Under the pieces are notes generated by a model. That model saw only the letters and a list, made by a program, of their open reading frames with translations. It was not told where the DNA came from and searched no databases. Shown here piece after piece: positions 42,053 to 48,577 of a stretch of 48,577 bases of DNA. The DNA comes from an uncultured Christensenellaceae bacterium (GTDB lineage Bacteria > Bacillota > Clostridia > Christensenellales > Pumilibacteraceae): NCBI GenBank assembly GCA_910587455.1, contig CAJULK010000012.1, positions 1 to 48,577 on the forward strand, in the 5' to 3' direction. Position 1 is the stretch's first letter. Every line of letters starts with the position of its first letter. Position numbers and translations under genes: made by a program.

Positions 42053-42062
42053 CCCCCCCCCC
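42053..42062 (-). repeat. poly-G run of ten in the lipoprotein gene
   Basis: Ten consecutive G on the coding strand, eight codons after the lipidated cysteine. Slipped-strand changes here would switch translation on or off. Homopolymer miscounting in assembly is the alternative. Confidence 0.8.
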
Positions 42063-42178
42063 GAGACATTGCCGATGCCGCAACCGACGGCGGTCAGCAT
42101 CGCCAAACCTGCCGCTGCCGCACCGAGCACAGTCAAACACTTTTTCATAACTTCACACCTCCATTTATTCCAAAACAG

Positions 42179-42207
42179 ATTATACTATGCGCCCGAAAAA
42201 TTGTCAA
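42179..42207 (-). promoter_or_regulatory. perfect consensus promoter of the lipoprotein locus
   Basis: TTGACA (42202-42207), 17-bp spacer and TATAAT (42179-42184) on the minus strand. The -35 box abuts the ricT terminator. Such a strong promoter argues that the gene is not long dead. Confidence 0.85.
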
Positions 42208-42237
42208 CAAAAAAGCGCGCCTTTATTGCGGGCGCGC
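42207..42237 (-). terminator. terminator after ricT
   Basis: GCGCGCC (42215-42221) pairs with GGCGCGC (42231-42237), with a run of U on the minus strand. It closes the greA-to-ricT operon. Confidence 0.85.
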
Positions 42238-42246
42238 AATTTCTTG

Positions 42247-43425
42247 TCATTCGCTCTTTTCTGCAACATTCTCGGGTTTCTTTTCGCGCTGTTTGAAGCC
42301 GTTCTTGTTTCTGTTGTTTCTGTTCTTTTTTCCGCCGCCGTTATTGCGGTTGCCGTTATTTTCGCGGTCTTTGTTTCCGCCTTTGTTCTCGCCGCCTTGC
42401 GCCTTGTTGTTTTGCACCGCTTCGGGTCTGCCTTCCGCATTGTCGCGGCGCGGCTTGCCGTTATTGTTGTGTTTGTTCTTGTTTCTGCGCTCGCCGTTTC
42501 CGCCGTCGCGGGTATTAGCGTTGCCGCCGCGGCTGTTGTTGCGGTTACTGTCGTTGTTTCCGCTATTCCCGCCGCTGCCGCCGTCCTGCGCGCCGCCGTT
42601 CTTTCCGTCGCGGCGTTCGAATTCGAGATCGGCGAGATCGATCTCGCAGAATTCGAAACTCTCGTCGTCGCCCACTCTGAGCCGCACCTTTTCGGTGAGC
42701 GGTGTGACCGAAACGACCGAACCCCTCCTGCCGTCTTTGAGCGTTACGAATTGCCCGTGCTTGGGCATTCTTTTTATGATGTCCTCATACGTTTTGTTCT
42801 CGTACGCCAGACAGCACAGAAGCCGACCGCACATGCCGTTTATCTTGTTGGGAGTGAGCGCGAGGTTTTGGTTTTTCGCCATTTTTATGGAAACATGCTC
42901 GCTGTCCGATTCGAATCTGCCGCAACAGCACTGCATGCCGCAAGCGCCGAGCGTGCCGATGAGTTTACATTCGTCGCGCGGGCCTATCTGACGCAGGTCG
43001 ATGCGCGTATGGAACGCCGACGCGAGATCGCGCACAAGCTCGCGAAAATCGACGCGCTGTTCGGCAGTGAAATACAAAACGAGTTTGCCGCGATCGACTG
43101 TAAATTCGCAGTCCACTACTTTCATGTCCAGCCCGCGGGCGGCGACCTTTTCTTTAGCCGTCGCAAGGATATCGCGCTTTTGCGCGTCGTCCGTTTTTAC
43201 GGCTTCGATATCTGCTTCCGTAGCTATGCGAAGTATGGGTTTAAGCGGCGCAACGATCTTGTCGTCATCGACATCATGCTCGGGCGCTATGACCGTGGCG
43301 AGCTCGACGCCGCGCTGCGTTTCCACTACGACCGCCGTATCCTTGGGATACTCCTCGCCTTCCGTCGGCGCGAAATAATACATTCTCGGCGAAGTCCTGA
43401 ATCTTACGCCCACTACCTTTGGCAT
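42247..43425 (-). CDS. ricT: RicT/YaaT (PSP1-domain) protein with long disordered tail
   Basis: In Bacillus the homologue works with RicA and RicF in an Fe-S-containing complex that affects RNase Y-dependent RNA processing, competence and sporulation. Residues 1-about 270 form the PSP1 domain. The conserved cysteines are present in CKLIGTLGACGMQCCCGRF and MCGRLLCC. Residues about 275-392 are an Asn/Gly/Arg/Lys-rich tail not found in the Bacillus protein (about 275 residues), likely disordered and RNA-binding. The gene overlaps holB by 13 bp, as in the conserved Firmicutes neighbourhood. Confidence 0.92.
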   Translation of the reverse strand: MPKVVGVRFRTSPRMYYFAPTEGEEYPKDTAVVVETQRGVELATVIAPEHDVDDDKIVAPLKPILRIATEADIEAVKTDDAQKRDILATAKEKVAARGLDMKVVDCEFTVDRGKLVLYFTAEQRVDFRELVRDLASAFHTRIDLRQIGPRDECKLIGTLGACGMQCCCGRFESDSEHVSIKMAKNQNLALTPNKINGMCGRLLCCLAYENKTYEDIIKRMPKHGQFVTLKDGRRGSVVSVTPLTEKVRLRVGDDESFEFCEIDLADLEFERRDGKNGGAQDGGSGGNSGNNDSNRNNSRGGNANTRDGGNGERRNKNKHNNNGKPRRDNAEGRPEAVQNNKAQGGENKGGNKDRENNGNRNNGGGKKNRNNRNKNGFKQREKKPENVAEKSE

Positions 43426-44417
43426 TTTGCCTTTTCCTCCATGATTTTAAGTACCGCGGTATCCATTACCGCAACGGGCATACAGTTGGCGTCATTGCGC
43501 CTGCGCGCTTCGCGCACGAAATCGGCGCAGCTTGCCGCCGAATACGCCGTATACCCCGCGGCAACGCTCTTTACGTCGGAAACGTCGAACACCGTATCCA
43601 CGCCTATCGCATACCGCGCAATATCCGCAAAAAGATATTCCATAATACCGAGAACGGCGTCCGTTTTTTCGCGCGTGAACTTATCGTATATCGCAGCCGT
43701 GCGACCGAACGTGCGACTGCCGTCCGCGGTGCGCAGAATATCGAGCGCCGCCGCATACGTAGCGCCGAAACCGCTGTCTGCAAGCATCTTTTCCGCCATG
43801 CCGAGATTGCCTCGGCTCGCGCGTGCGGCAAGCGCTACGGCTTTCCCGTCCTTATGGAATTTGCTCAGTTCGTCAGCGACGGTGCTCACGGAAAACGGCG
43901 GCATTTCGACGCGCTTGCACCGCGATTCCACTGTAGGCAGCAATCGTCCCGCGGCGCACAGAATAAAACTGCAATGCCGCGGCGGTTCTTCGAGCGATTT
44001 AAGCAGTTTGTTCTGACATATATCGCTCATGCTTTCCGCGCCCTCTATAATATAGATGCGCTTGGGAAGCTCGAACGGCGTAAGATACAGCGAGCCGACG
44101 ATATCACGAATATCGTCTACGGTAACCGCCGCACGTTTTTGCTTTTCCGCACTTCCCGATTTTTTACTCTTGGACGAAGACTTTTTTATCTCGGGCGGCT
44201 TTGGATACACCGCAATATCCGCATAGTCGTCGAACGCACGGTCAAGCGGCAGTCCGCAAAGCCGAGCGGCAACGAGCCGAGCAAGCACGCACAGTCCGTC
44301 CGCATCTTCGCCGCCGAGCAGAAACGCCGAAGCCGAAGTGTCGAGCGAAAGCGTAGAAAGTATTTCATGCCGAGCGTACAGCCCCGCATACTTTTTAAGC
44401 GAATCTGCCGCGCTCAT
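43413..44417 (-). CDS. holB: DNA polymerase III subunit delta prime
   Basis: A clamp-loader subunit of the AAA+ fold. KLLKSLEEPPRHCSFIL is the sensor 1 region and VESRCKRVEMPPFS follows as usual. The N-terminal zinc-binding and Walker elements seen in DnaX are absent, as expected for delta prime. A Lys/Ser-rich insert (about 77-95) is unusual. It overlaps tmk by 4 bp and ricT by 13 bp. The B. subtilis order tmk-yaaQ-yaaR-holB-yaaT is kept except that yaaQ and yaaR are missing. Confidence 0.88.
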   Translation of the reverse strand: MSAADSLKKYAGLYARHEILSTLSLDTSASAFLLGGEDADGLCVLARLVAARLCGLPLDRAFDDYADIAVYPKPPEIKKSSSKSKKSGSAEKQKRAAVTVDDIRDIVGSLYLTPFELPKRIYIIEGAESMSDICQNKLLKSLEEPPRHCSFILCAAGRLLPTVESRCKRVEMPPFSVSTVADELSKFHKDGKAVALAARASRGNLGMAEKMLADSGFGATYAAALDILRTADGSRTFGRTAAIYDKFTREKTDAVLGIMEYLFADIARYAIGVDTVFDVSDVKSVAAGYTAYSAASCADFVREARRRNDANCMPVAVMDTAVLKIMEEKAKCQR

Positions 44418-45025
44418 AGTACGGCAAGCACCTTTTCGGCAAGTTTAGCGGCAGTTTCGTCACGCTCGCCGCTCGCGTCGACAGCCGTCAGCTCGCCGCT
44501 CGCGCACATACGCTTGAACCCCGAATAAATACGGTCGAAAAATTCGCGCGATTCGCGTTCCATTCTGTCCGAAGAATCGGCGCCGCCCTTGCGCGCAAAC
44601 CCGACTTCGGGCGGCACGTCGAGAAACAGCGCAAGATCCACCTCGAGCGGCTCTATCGTCTTTGCGTTTACCTCGCGTATAAAATCGAGATCGAGTCCGC
44701 GCCCGTATCCCTGATAAGCGAGCGTCGAATATATAAACCTGTCGCACACTACCGTTTTGCCCGCTTCGAGCGCGGGAAAAACTATTTTGTTCAAATGATC
44801 GCGCCGCGCCGCCGAATACAAATACAGCTCCGTTACCGCGTCGGGCGAGTATGCGGGATCGAGTATAAGCGTTCTGAGCCGTTCCGCAAGCGCCGCACCG
44901 CCCGGCTCACGCGTAAGAACAACGTCGAAGCCGCGCGACGACAGCGTGTTCGCTAACATAGTGCACTGACGGCTCTTGCCCGCGCCTTCCGTTCCTTCGA
45001 GTACGATAAATTTGCCTGCGTTCAT
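44414..45025 (-). CDS. tmk: thymidylate kinase
   Basis: Phosphorylates dTMP to dTDP. The 203-residue protein has P-loop GTEGAGKS at residue 10, TREPGG, the DR motif in CDRFIYSTLAYQGYGRG and the LID region. The start at 45025 overlaps the upstream decarboxylase-like gene stop as ATGA; the much longer open frame upstream is an antiphase artefact. Encoded in the conserved yaaO-tmk-holB-ricT block. Confidence 0.96.
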   Translation of the reverse strand: MNAGKFIVLEGTEGAGKSRQCTMLANTLSSRGFDVVLTREPGGAALAERLRTLILDPAYSPDAVTELYLYSAARRDHLNKIVFPALEAGKTVVCDRFIYSTLAYQGYGRGLDLDFIREVNAKTIEPLEVDLALFLDVPPEVGFARKGGADSSDRMERESREFFDRIYSGFKRMCASGELTAVDASGERDETAAKLAEKVLAVL

Positions 45026-46038
45026 TTTACACCAAGTTTGGAAATGCTCGACCCGAGCACGCGCCCGAACTTTTCGAGCGACAGCGGCGAGTCCGCCGCA
45101 GTAACGATAAACACGATATAGCGCTCGTCCGCAAGTTCGGCAAACACTCCGCGCCTGCACAGTTCGGCGCAAAGGCGCTTGCTCGGAATACCTACGGCGG
45201 CGCAGTCGAGTACGAGCCGAGTGAAGTCGTCGTTTTTCAAAAACGGGAACTCGCGTCTGAGCGCCGAAACACATTCGTAAAGCGCCGCATACTTTCCGTC
45301 GGAAGCAAACAGCTCGGTCACGCCGCGCTCCACCGACGAATACAAAAGATACGACGGGCTTGTCGTGCCCATAAGTTCGGCGGCAGCCCCGAGCCTTTTG
45401 CCGTCCGCGTCGTTCAAATTGTCGAGCATGAATGCGCTCTGCGTGAGCGCGTCAAGCGTTTTGTGCGCCGACAGATTGCATATATCCGCATACCGCGACG
45501 GACTTTCGGGAAGCAACGGGCTCGATCCGAAATGCGCGCCGTGCGCGCCGTCCGCGATAAGAAGAAGTCCGCGTTCGTCGCACAGCTTGCGGATAGCCGC
45601 AAGGTCGGCGCAAAACCCGTAATACGTAGGCGACGTGACGACCGCAACTCCGATATCGGGCGTAAGCGCACGTTCGATATCTGCTGCCGTTATCGGCATT
45701 ATATCCGTTCTGCCGCCTACCGAAACGCATTTTTTACCCGAAAGCGTAAATCCGTCGAAAACCGATCTGTGCGAATTGGCACCGACTATGCCGTTCTTTG
45801 CCGCGTAATACACCGCCGCTTTGACGCCCTGCGAGCTTCCGCAAGCGAGAAATGTGCAATGCCGCGCGCCGTACAGAGCCGCCGCGTTCGCTTGCGCACG
45901 TTCTATCGAATCCGACGGGAACGACCCGTCGACGAGTTCCGTCATATCGAGTTCGTGCAAGCTCCCCTTATGCCCCGGGGTATGGAGTCTTATTGCGTCG
46001 CGCGCCGCCGCGCTTTGCAGATCGGAGAATATGCTCAC
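45022..46038 (-). CDS. Orn/Lys/Arg decarboxylase-family PLP enzyme (YaaO-like), short form
   Basis: A PLP fold type I protein of 338 residues. The PLP-stacking and phosphate-binding region is LACGSSQGVKAA, the aspartate motif is DGAHGAHF, and the Schiff-base lysine lies in SAHKTLDALTQ. N-terminal TPGHKG is family-specific. It is shorter than the B. subtilis YaaO/SpeA proteins (about 480), with a reduced C-terminal domain, so the amine substrate is uncertain. It starts with GTG overlapping the lysS stop (GTGA) and precedes tmk, as yaaO does. Confidence 0.88.
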   Translation of the reverse strand: MSIFSDLQSAAARDAIRLHTPGHKGSLHELDMTELVDGSFPSDSIERAQANAAALYGARHCTFLACGSSQGVKAAVYYAAKNGIVGANSHRSVFDGFTLSGKKCVSVGGRTDIMPITAADIERALTPDIGVAVVTSPTYYGFCADLAAIRKLCDERGLLLIADGAHGAHFGSSPLLPESPSRYADICNLSAHKTLDALTQSAFMLDNLNDADGKRLGAAAELMGTTSPSYLLYSSVERGVTELFASDGKYAALYECVSALRREFPFLKNDDFTRLVLDCAAVGIPSKRLCAELCRRGVFAELADERYIVFIVTAADSPLSLEKFGRVLGSSISKLGVK

Positions 46039-47543
46039 TTTCTGTTGCGGGGTTTCATCGTCGGGAAGAGTATGACGTCGCGTATGGATGCGGAATCGGT
46101 AAGAAGCATGACCATGCGGTCTATGCCTATGCCGAGTCCGCCCGTAGGCGGCAAACCGTATTCGAGCGCTTCCACGAAATCGTCGTCCGCTGCCTGCGCG
46201 TCCTCGCTGCCCTGCTTCATCATTTTACGCTGCGTTTCGAATCTGCCGGCTTGGTCTATCGGATCGTTAAGCTCCGAATAGGCGTTGCCGCCTTCCCAGC
46301 CGTTGATGAAAAATTCGAAGCGATACGTAAGCCCGTCGTCCGAGCGTTTTGCGAGCGGCGAAACCTCGATGGGATAGCCCGTCACGAACGTCGGCTGAAT
46401 GAGCGTGCTCTCGACGAGCTTGTCGAAAGCGACGTACATACATTCGGCGGCATTCTTCTTTCCGTCGGGATCGAGCCCGAGCTCGACGAGCTTTGCCATA
46501 GCCTGCGCGTCCGAAAGCGTCATAAAATCGACGCCCGTAACTTCCTTGACTGCGTCGCGCATGGTGACGCGCCTCCACGGCGTGGATATATCTATCTCGC
46601 GCCCCTGATATGTTATTTTATTGCCGAGGCCTATCGCCTTTGCCGCGACGGAATAGATATCTTCCGTACGCTTCATCATGTCGGTATAGTCGCCGTACGC
46701 CTGATAAAGCTCCATCATCGTAAACTCGGGATTGTGCTTGATATCCATGCCCTCGTTTCGGAAGCACCTGCCTATCTCGTATACGCGTTCGAGCCCACCG
46801 ACAATGAGCCGTTTAAGATACAGCTCGGGCGCGATACGCATATACATATCGAGGTCGAGGGTATTGTGATGCGTAATGAACGGACGCGCCGCCGCGCCGC
46901 CCGCGACAGTGTTGAGTATGGGCGTTTCCACTTCCACAAAGTCCGCGCCGTCGAGATAGCTTCGCACCGCGGAAATTATCTTGCTGCGCTTTAAGAACGT
47001 ATCCTTGACTTCGGGATTGACTATCATGTCAAGATAGCGCTTTCTGTACCGAAGATCGTTGTCTTTGAGCCCGTGCCATTTTTCGGGAAGCGGCGTGAGC
47101 GATTTGGAAAGCAACGTCAATTCTTTGACAGCGATAGATATCTCGCCGCGCTGAGTGACGAACACTTCGCCTTTTACGCCTATTATGTCGCCGATGTCTA
47201 TCTGCTTTTTGAATCCGTCGTATGCGGTTTCGCCGATGCCGTCGCGCTTGACGTATATCTGCACCTGACCCGTTCTGTCGAGCACGTGAGCGAAGCTCGC
47301 TTTGCCCATAACGCGTTTGCTCATAAGCCGTCCGGCGACCGACACCTCGGTACCGACTTCCGCGCTCTTTACGTCGAACGCGTGCGCCGTTACGTCGTAA
47401 CTCGTTATCTTGAACGGATCGGCGTCCGCTTTGCACAGCTCGTCGAGCTTGGCTATACGCACCGCTTTGAGCGCGTCGATATTCTCTTCTTCCGCTGCGG
47501 CGTCCGTTACGGCGTCGGCGGGTATGTTCTTATTGTCTGCCAT
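46035..47543 (-). CDS. lysS: lysyl-tRNA synthetase, class II
   Basis: Charges tRNA-Lys. The 502-residue protein has an N-terminal OB-fold anticodon-binding domain (VSVAGRLMSKRVMGKASFAHV), then the class II core. Motif 2 is seen in VYEIGRCFRNEGMDIKHNPEFTMMELYQAY and motif 3 in GLGIGIDRMVMLLT. The N-terminal 25 residues are acidic and extra. It lies 15 bp after greA and overlaps the next gene by 4 bp. Confidence 0.97.
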   Translation of the reverse strand: MADNKNIPADAVTDAAAEEENIDALKAVRIAKLDELCKADADPFKITSYDVTAHAFDVKSAEVGTEVSVAGRLMSKRVMGKASFAHVLDRTGQVQIYVKRDGIGETAYDGFKKQIDIGDIIGVKGEVFVTQRGEISIAVKELTLLSKSLTPLPEKWHGLKDNDLRYRKRYLDMIVNPEVKDTFLKRSKIISAVRSYLDGADFVEVETPILNTVAGGAAARPFITHHNTLDLDMYMRIAPELYLKRLIVGGLERVYEIGRCFRNEGMDIKHNPEFTMMELYQAYGDYTDMMKRTEDIYSVAAKAIGLGNKITYQGREIDISTPWRRVTMRDAVKEVTGVDFMTLSDAQAMAKLVELGLDPDGKKNAAECMYVAFDKLVESTLIQPTFVTGYPIEVSPLAKRSDDGLTYRFEFFINGWEGGNAYSELNDPIDQAGRFETQRKMMKQGSEDAQAADDDFVEALEYGLPPTGGLGIGIDRMVMLLTDSASIRDVILFPTMKPRNRK

Positions 47544-47558
47544 ATCGTTATCCGTGTG

Positions 47559-48314
47559 TTATCTCTTGATAGCCTTTCTGTCGATCATGATGCCTACTAT
47601 CTTGAACAGAAGATCGCCCACCATGACCACGTCGTTTTCTTCCTTGCCGAGAAGCGCCGCACCGACGCGCGACTCGTTGCTTATCCTGCCGTTTACGGCG
47701 TCCGCCTCGTGCGAGCCGACAATGGTATAAACCTTGATCCCCTCGCACTTGCTTTTATCGACCTTGCCTCTGCCCTTGACTTTAAGCGAAAGCTCGGACT
47801 CTATAAAGCCCTTGTCGATAAGTTCCGAGCGCTTATAGCGCTTGCCCGCAAGAAGCTCCGCACCCGCCACGGCATAGTCGTTGTCGGTAAACTCGGAAAG
47901 TATCGCGCGCTTGTTGCGGTTCGCGCGCATATCGTTTACGGACATGCGCGAAAGAAATCCCTCGATAATATCGGTACGGGTAAGACCGCAGCGTTCGACC
48001 GCCGCAAGCCCTTCTTCCACGTCGGCTTCGATAAGCTCGACGGCACAGCCGATGGAAACTACCTCGTCGTTTATGGACTTCTCGTCGAGGATCTTCGCAT
48101 TGGCGAGTTTTTCTTTTATGGCGTCGATCTCGTTTTGGAGCTGCGCCTGTTCCTCGCGCGCGATCTCGTATTCGGCGTTCTCCGAAAGGTCGCCCTGCGC
48201 GCGCGCCTTGGCTATTTCCGCGACGATCTCGGGCATTTCCACGAGCTTGATATGTTCGAGCCGTTCTTCGAGCTCGCGTTTGCCTGCCGCGGTCATAATA
48301 TATTCTTTGGGCAT
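47559..48314 (-). CDS. greA: GreA-family transcription elongation factor with about 90-residue insertion
   Basis: Reactivates backtracked RNA polymerase by stimulating transcript cleavage. The N-terminal coiled coil carries the acidic tip in GDLSENAEY (residues 41-49). The C-terminal FKBP-like domain has YTIVGSHEADAVNGRISNESRVGAALLGK (196-224). Between the first strand of that domain (SIGCAVEL) and the rest lies an extra segment of about 90 residues (about 99-190) not present in the usual 158-residue GreA. The frame is continuous. The start lies downstream of a good promoter and AAGGAG. First gene of the operon that runs to ricT. Confidence 0.9.
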   Translation of the reverse strand: MPKEYIMTAAGKRELEERLEHIKLVEMPEIVAEIAKARAQGDLSENAEYEIAREEQAQLQNEIDAIKEKLANAKILDEKSINDEVVSIGCAVELIEADVEEGLAAVERCGLTRTDIIEGFLSRMSVNDMRANRNKRAILSEFTDNDYAVAGAELLAGKRYKRSELIDKGFIESELSLKVKGRGKVDKSKCEGIKVYTIVGSHEADAVNGRISNESRVGAALLGKEENDVVMVGDLLFKIVGIMIDRKAIKR

Positions 48315-48348
48315 GATAAAATACTCCTTACTCGGTTATTCGGGGTAT

Positions 48349-48377
48349 ATTATAAAGCAATACGCAAATTTAGTCAA
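48349..48377 (-). promoter_or_regulatory. promoter of the greA-lysS-tmk-holB-ricT operon
   Basis: TTGACT (48372-48377), 17-bp spacer and TATAAT (48349-48354) on the minus strand. Start near 48342, with a leader of about 27 nt containing AAGGAG. The remaining 48378-48577 has a hairpin GACGG-GAAA-CCGTC (48501-48514) but no gene I can support. Confidence 0.8.
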
Positions 48378-48577
48378 GTGTTTGCGCGACAACCGCCCGA
48401 CCGCCGTAAAATAATGCGCGAAAAAATCCAAGCCGGCTTGCATATACAGAGTTTGCCGCATATCTCCGCAGAAGCCGATTTCTCGGGAAAATTTTCGTTT
48501 TGACGGGAAACCGTCGCCCGCGTGATGTTTGTCAAGCATTTTTCAGTAACTTTTTGAACTTTTTTGAAAAAATCTTA

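Larger units (their letters stand above)
40322..42148 (-). pseudogene. repeat-containing lipoprotein gene interrupted by two frameshifts, possibly phase-variable
   Basis: A consensus promoter, GGAGG and ATG at 42148 lead into a lipoprotein signal peptide with lipobox AVGC (C23). A run of ten G (42053-42062) then shifts the frame and a TGA follows at once. The continuing sequence is open in another frame (42069-41761), then returns to the first frame for 497 codons (from 41815). These parts belong together: GSQWKKALS...NVT in the middle part matches AEWRKALS...NVT in the long part, so the protein carries repeated domains. An acidic KDDPDDG repeat links two of them. Nine or twelve G would restore the first junction. 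The second break, near 41800, lacks a homopolymer. Function unknown, cell-surface. Confidence 0.75.

Noticed and set aside
48378..48577. Coding region at the right edge
   Set aside because: Only short frames without start signals; one small hairpin at 48501-48514 lacks a U-tract.

Overview
The window looks like chromosome of an anaerobic, fermentative Gram-positive bacterium of class Clostridia, probably an uncultured gut lineage near Christensenellales. The evidence is the yaaO-tmk-holB-ricT neighbourhood, a large SRP RNA with an Alu domain, YqhQ-type and SpoIIE-type proteins, [FeFe] hydrogenases, a bifunctional AdhE and sigma-A promoters close to TTGACA-N17-TATAAT. The placement is inference. 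GC content is roughly one half, and most genes lie on the minus strand.

Layout. 1-1.5 kb: the end of a large serine recombinase whose reading frame stops inside an intact tRNA-Ala(CGC), followed by tRNA-Val(GAC). 1.6-4.8 kb: translation genes prfA, a yqhQ-prmC fusion and rpmE. 4.9-7.6 kb: a small hypothetical gene, a dehydrogenase-like protein that has lost catalytic zinc ligands, a membrane-anchored M23 peptidase and a small exported protein. 7.6-9.4 kb: a palindromic repeat cluster and an AT-richer pair of genes (membrane protein, C39-like secreted protein). 9.5-14.2 kb: a hydrogenase operon made of a [2Fe-2S] protein, a HydS-like sensory [FeFe] hydrogenase with PAS domain, a SpoIIE-type phosphatase and a group B [FeFe] hydrogenase. 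14.4-18.9 kb: a kinase-like phosphotransferase and AdhE, divergent from an aldo/keto reductase. 19-23.6 kb: a BspA-like leucine-rich lipoprotein and a GH84 hexosaminidase. 23.8-30.7 kb: a hlyIII-ileS-methyltransferase-rluD-galT operon. 30.8-33.7 kb: an MFS transporter, a zinc-ribbon Ser/Thr kinase and SRP RNA. 33.8-39.3 kb: a degenerate GH3-like protein, a low-complexity protein, serS and a MOP-family flippase. 39.4-40.2 kb: an XRE regulator divergent from a probable small RNA, then a ferredoxin. 40.3-42.1 kb: a lipoprotein locus broken by a run of ten G and a second frameshift. 42.2-48.3 kb: a greA-lysS-yaaO-tmk-holB-ricT operon.

Two themes stand out. First, several genes carry a near-consensus -10 box exactly six bases before the start codon, so transcription should begin on the start codon and give leaderless mRNA. 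Second, the XRE region resembles a small lambda-like switch. A palindromic operator fills the spacer of a perfect promoter that drives a terminated RNA of about 148 nt. A related operator lies 22 bp away, over the weak -35 region of the regulator's own promoter. The window also holds an enlarged GreA, a hydrogenase sensor with the proton-relay cysteine replaced by alanine, and a possibly phase-variable lipoprotein.

All family assignments come from reading motifs by eye. No searches were run.
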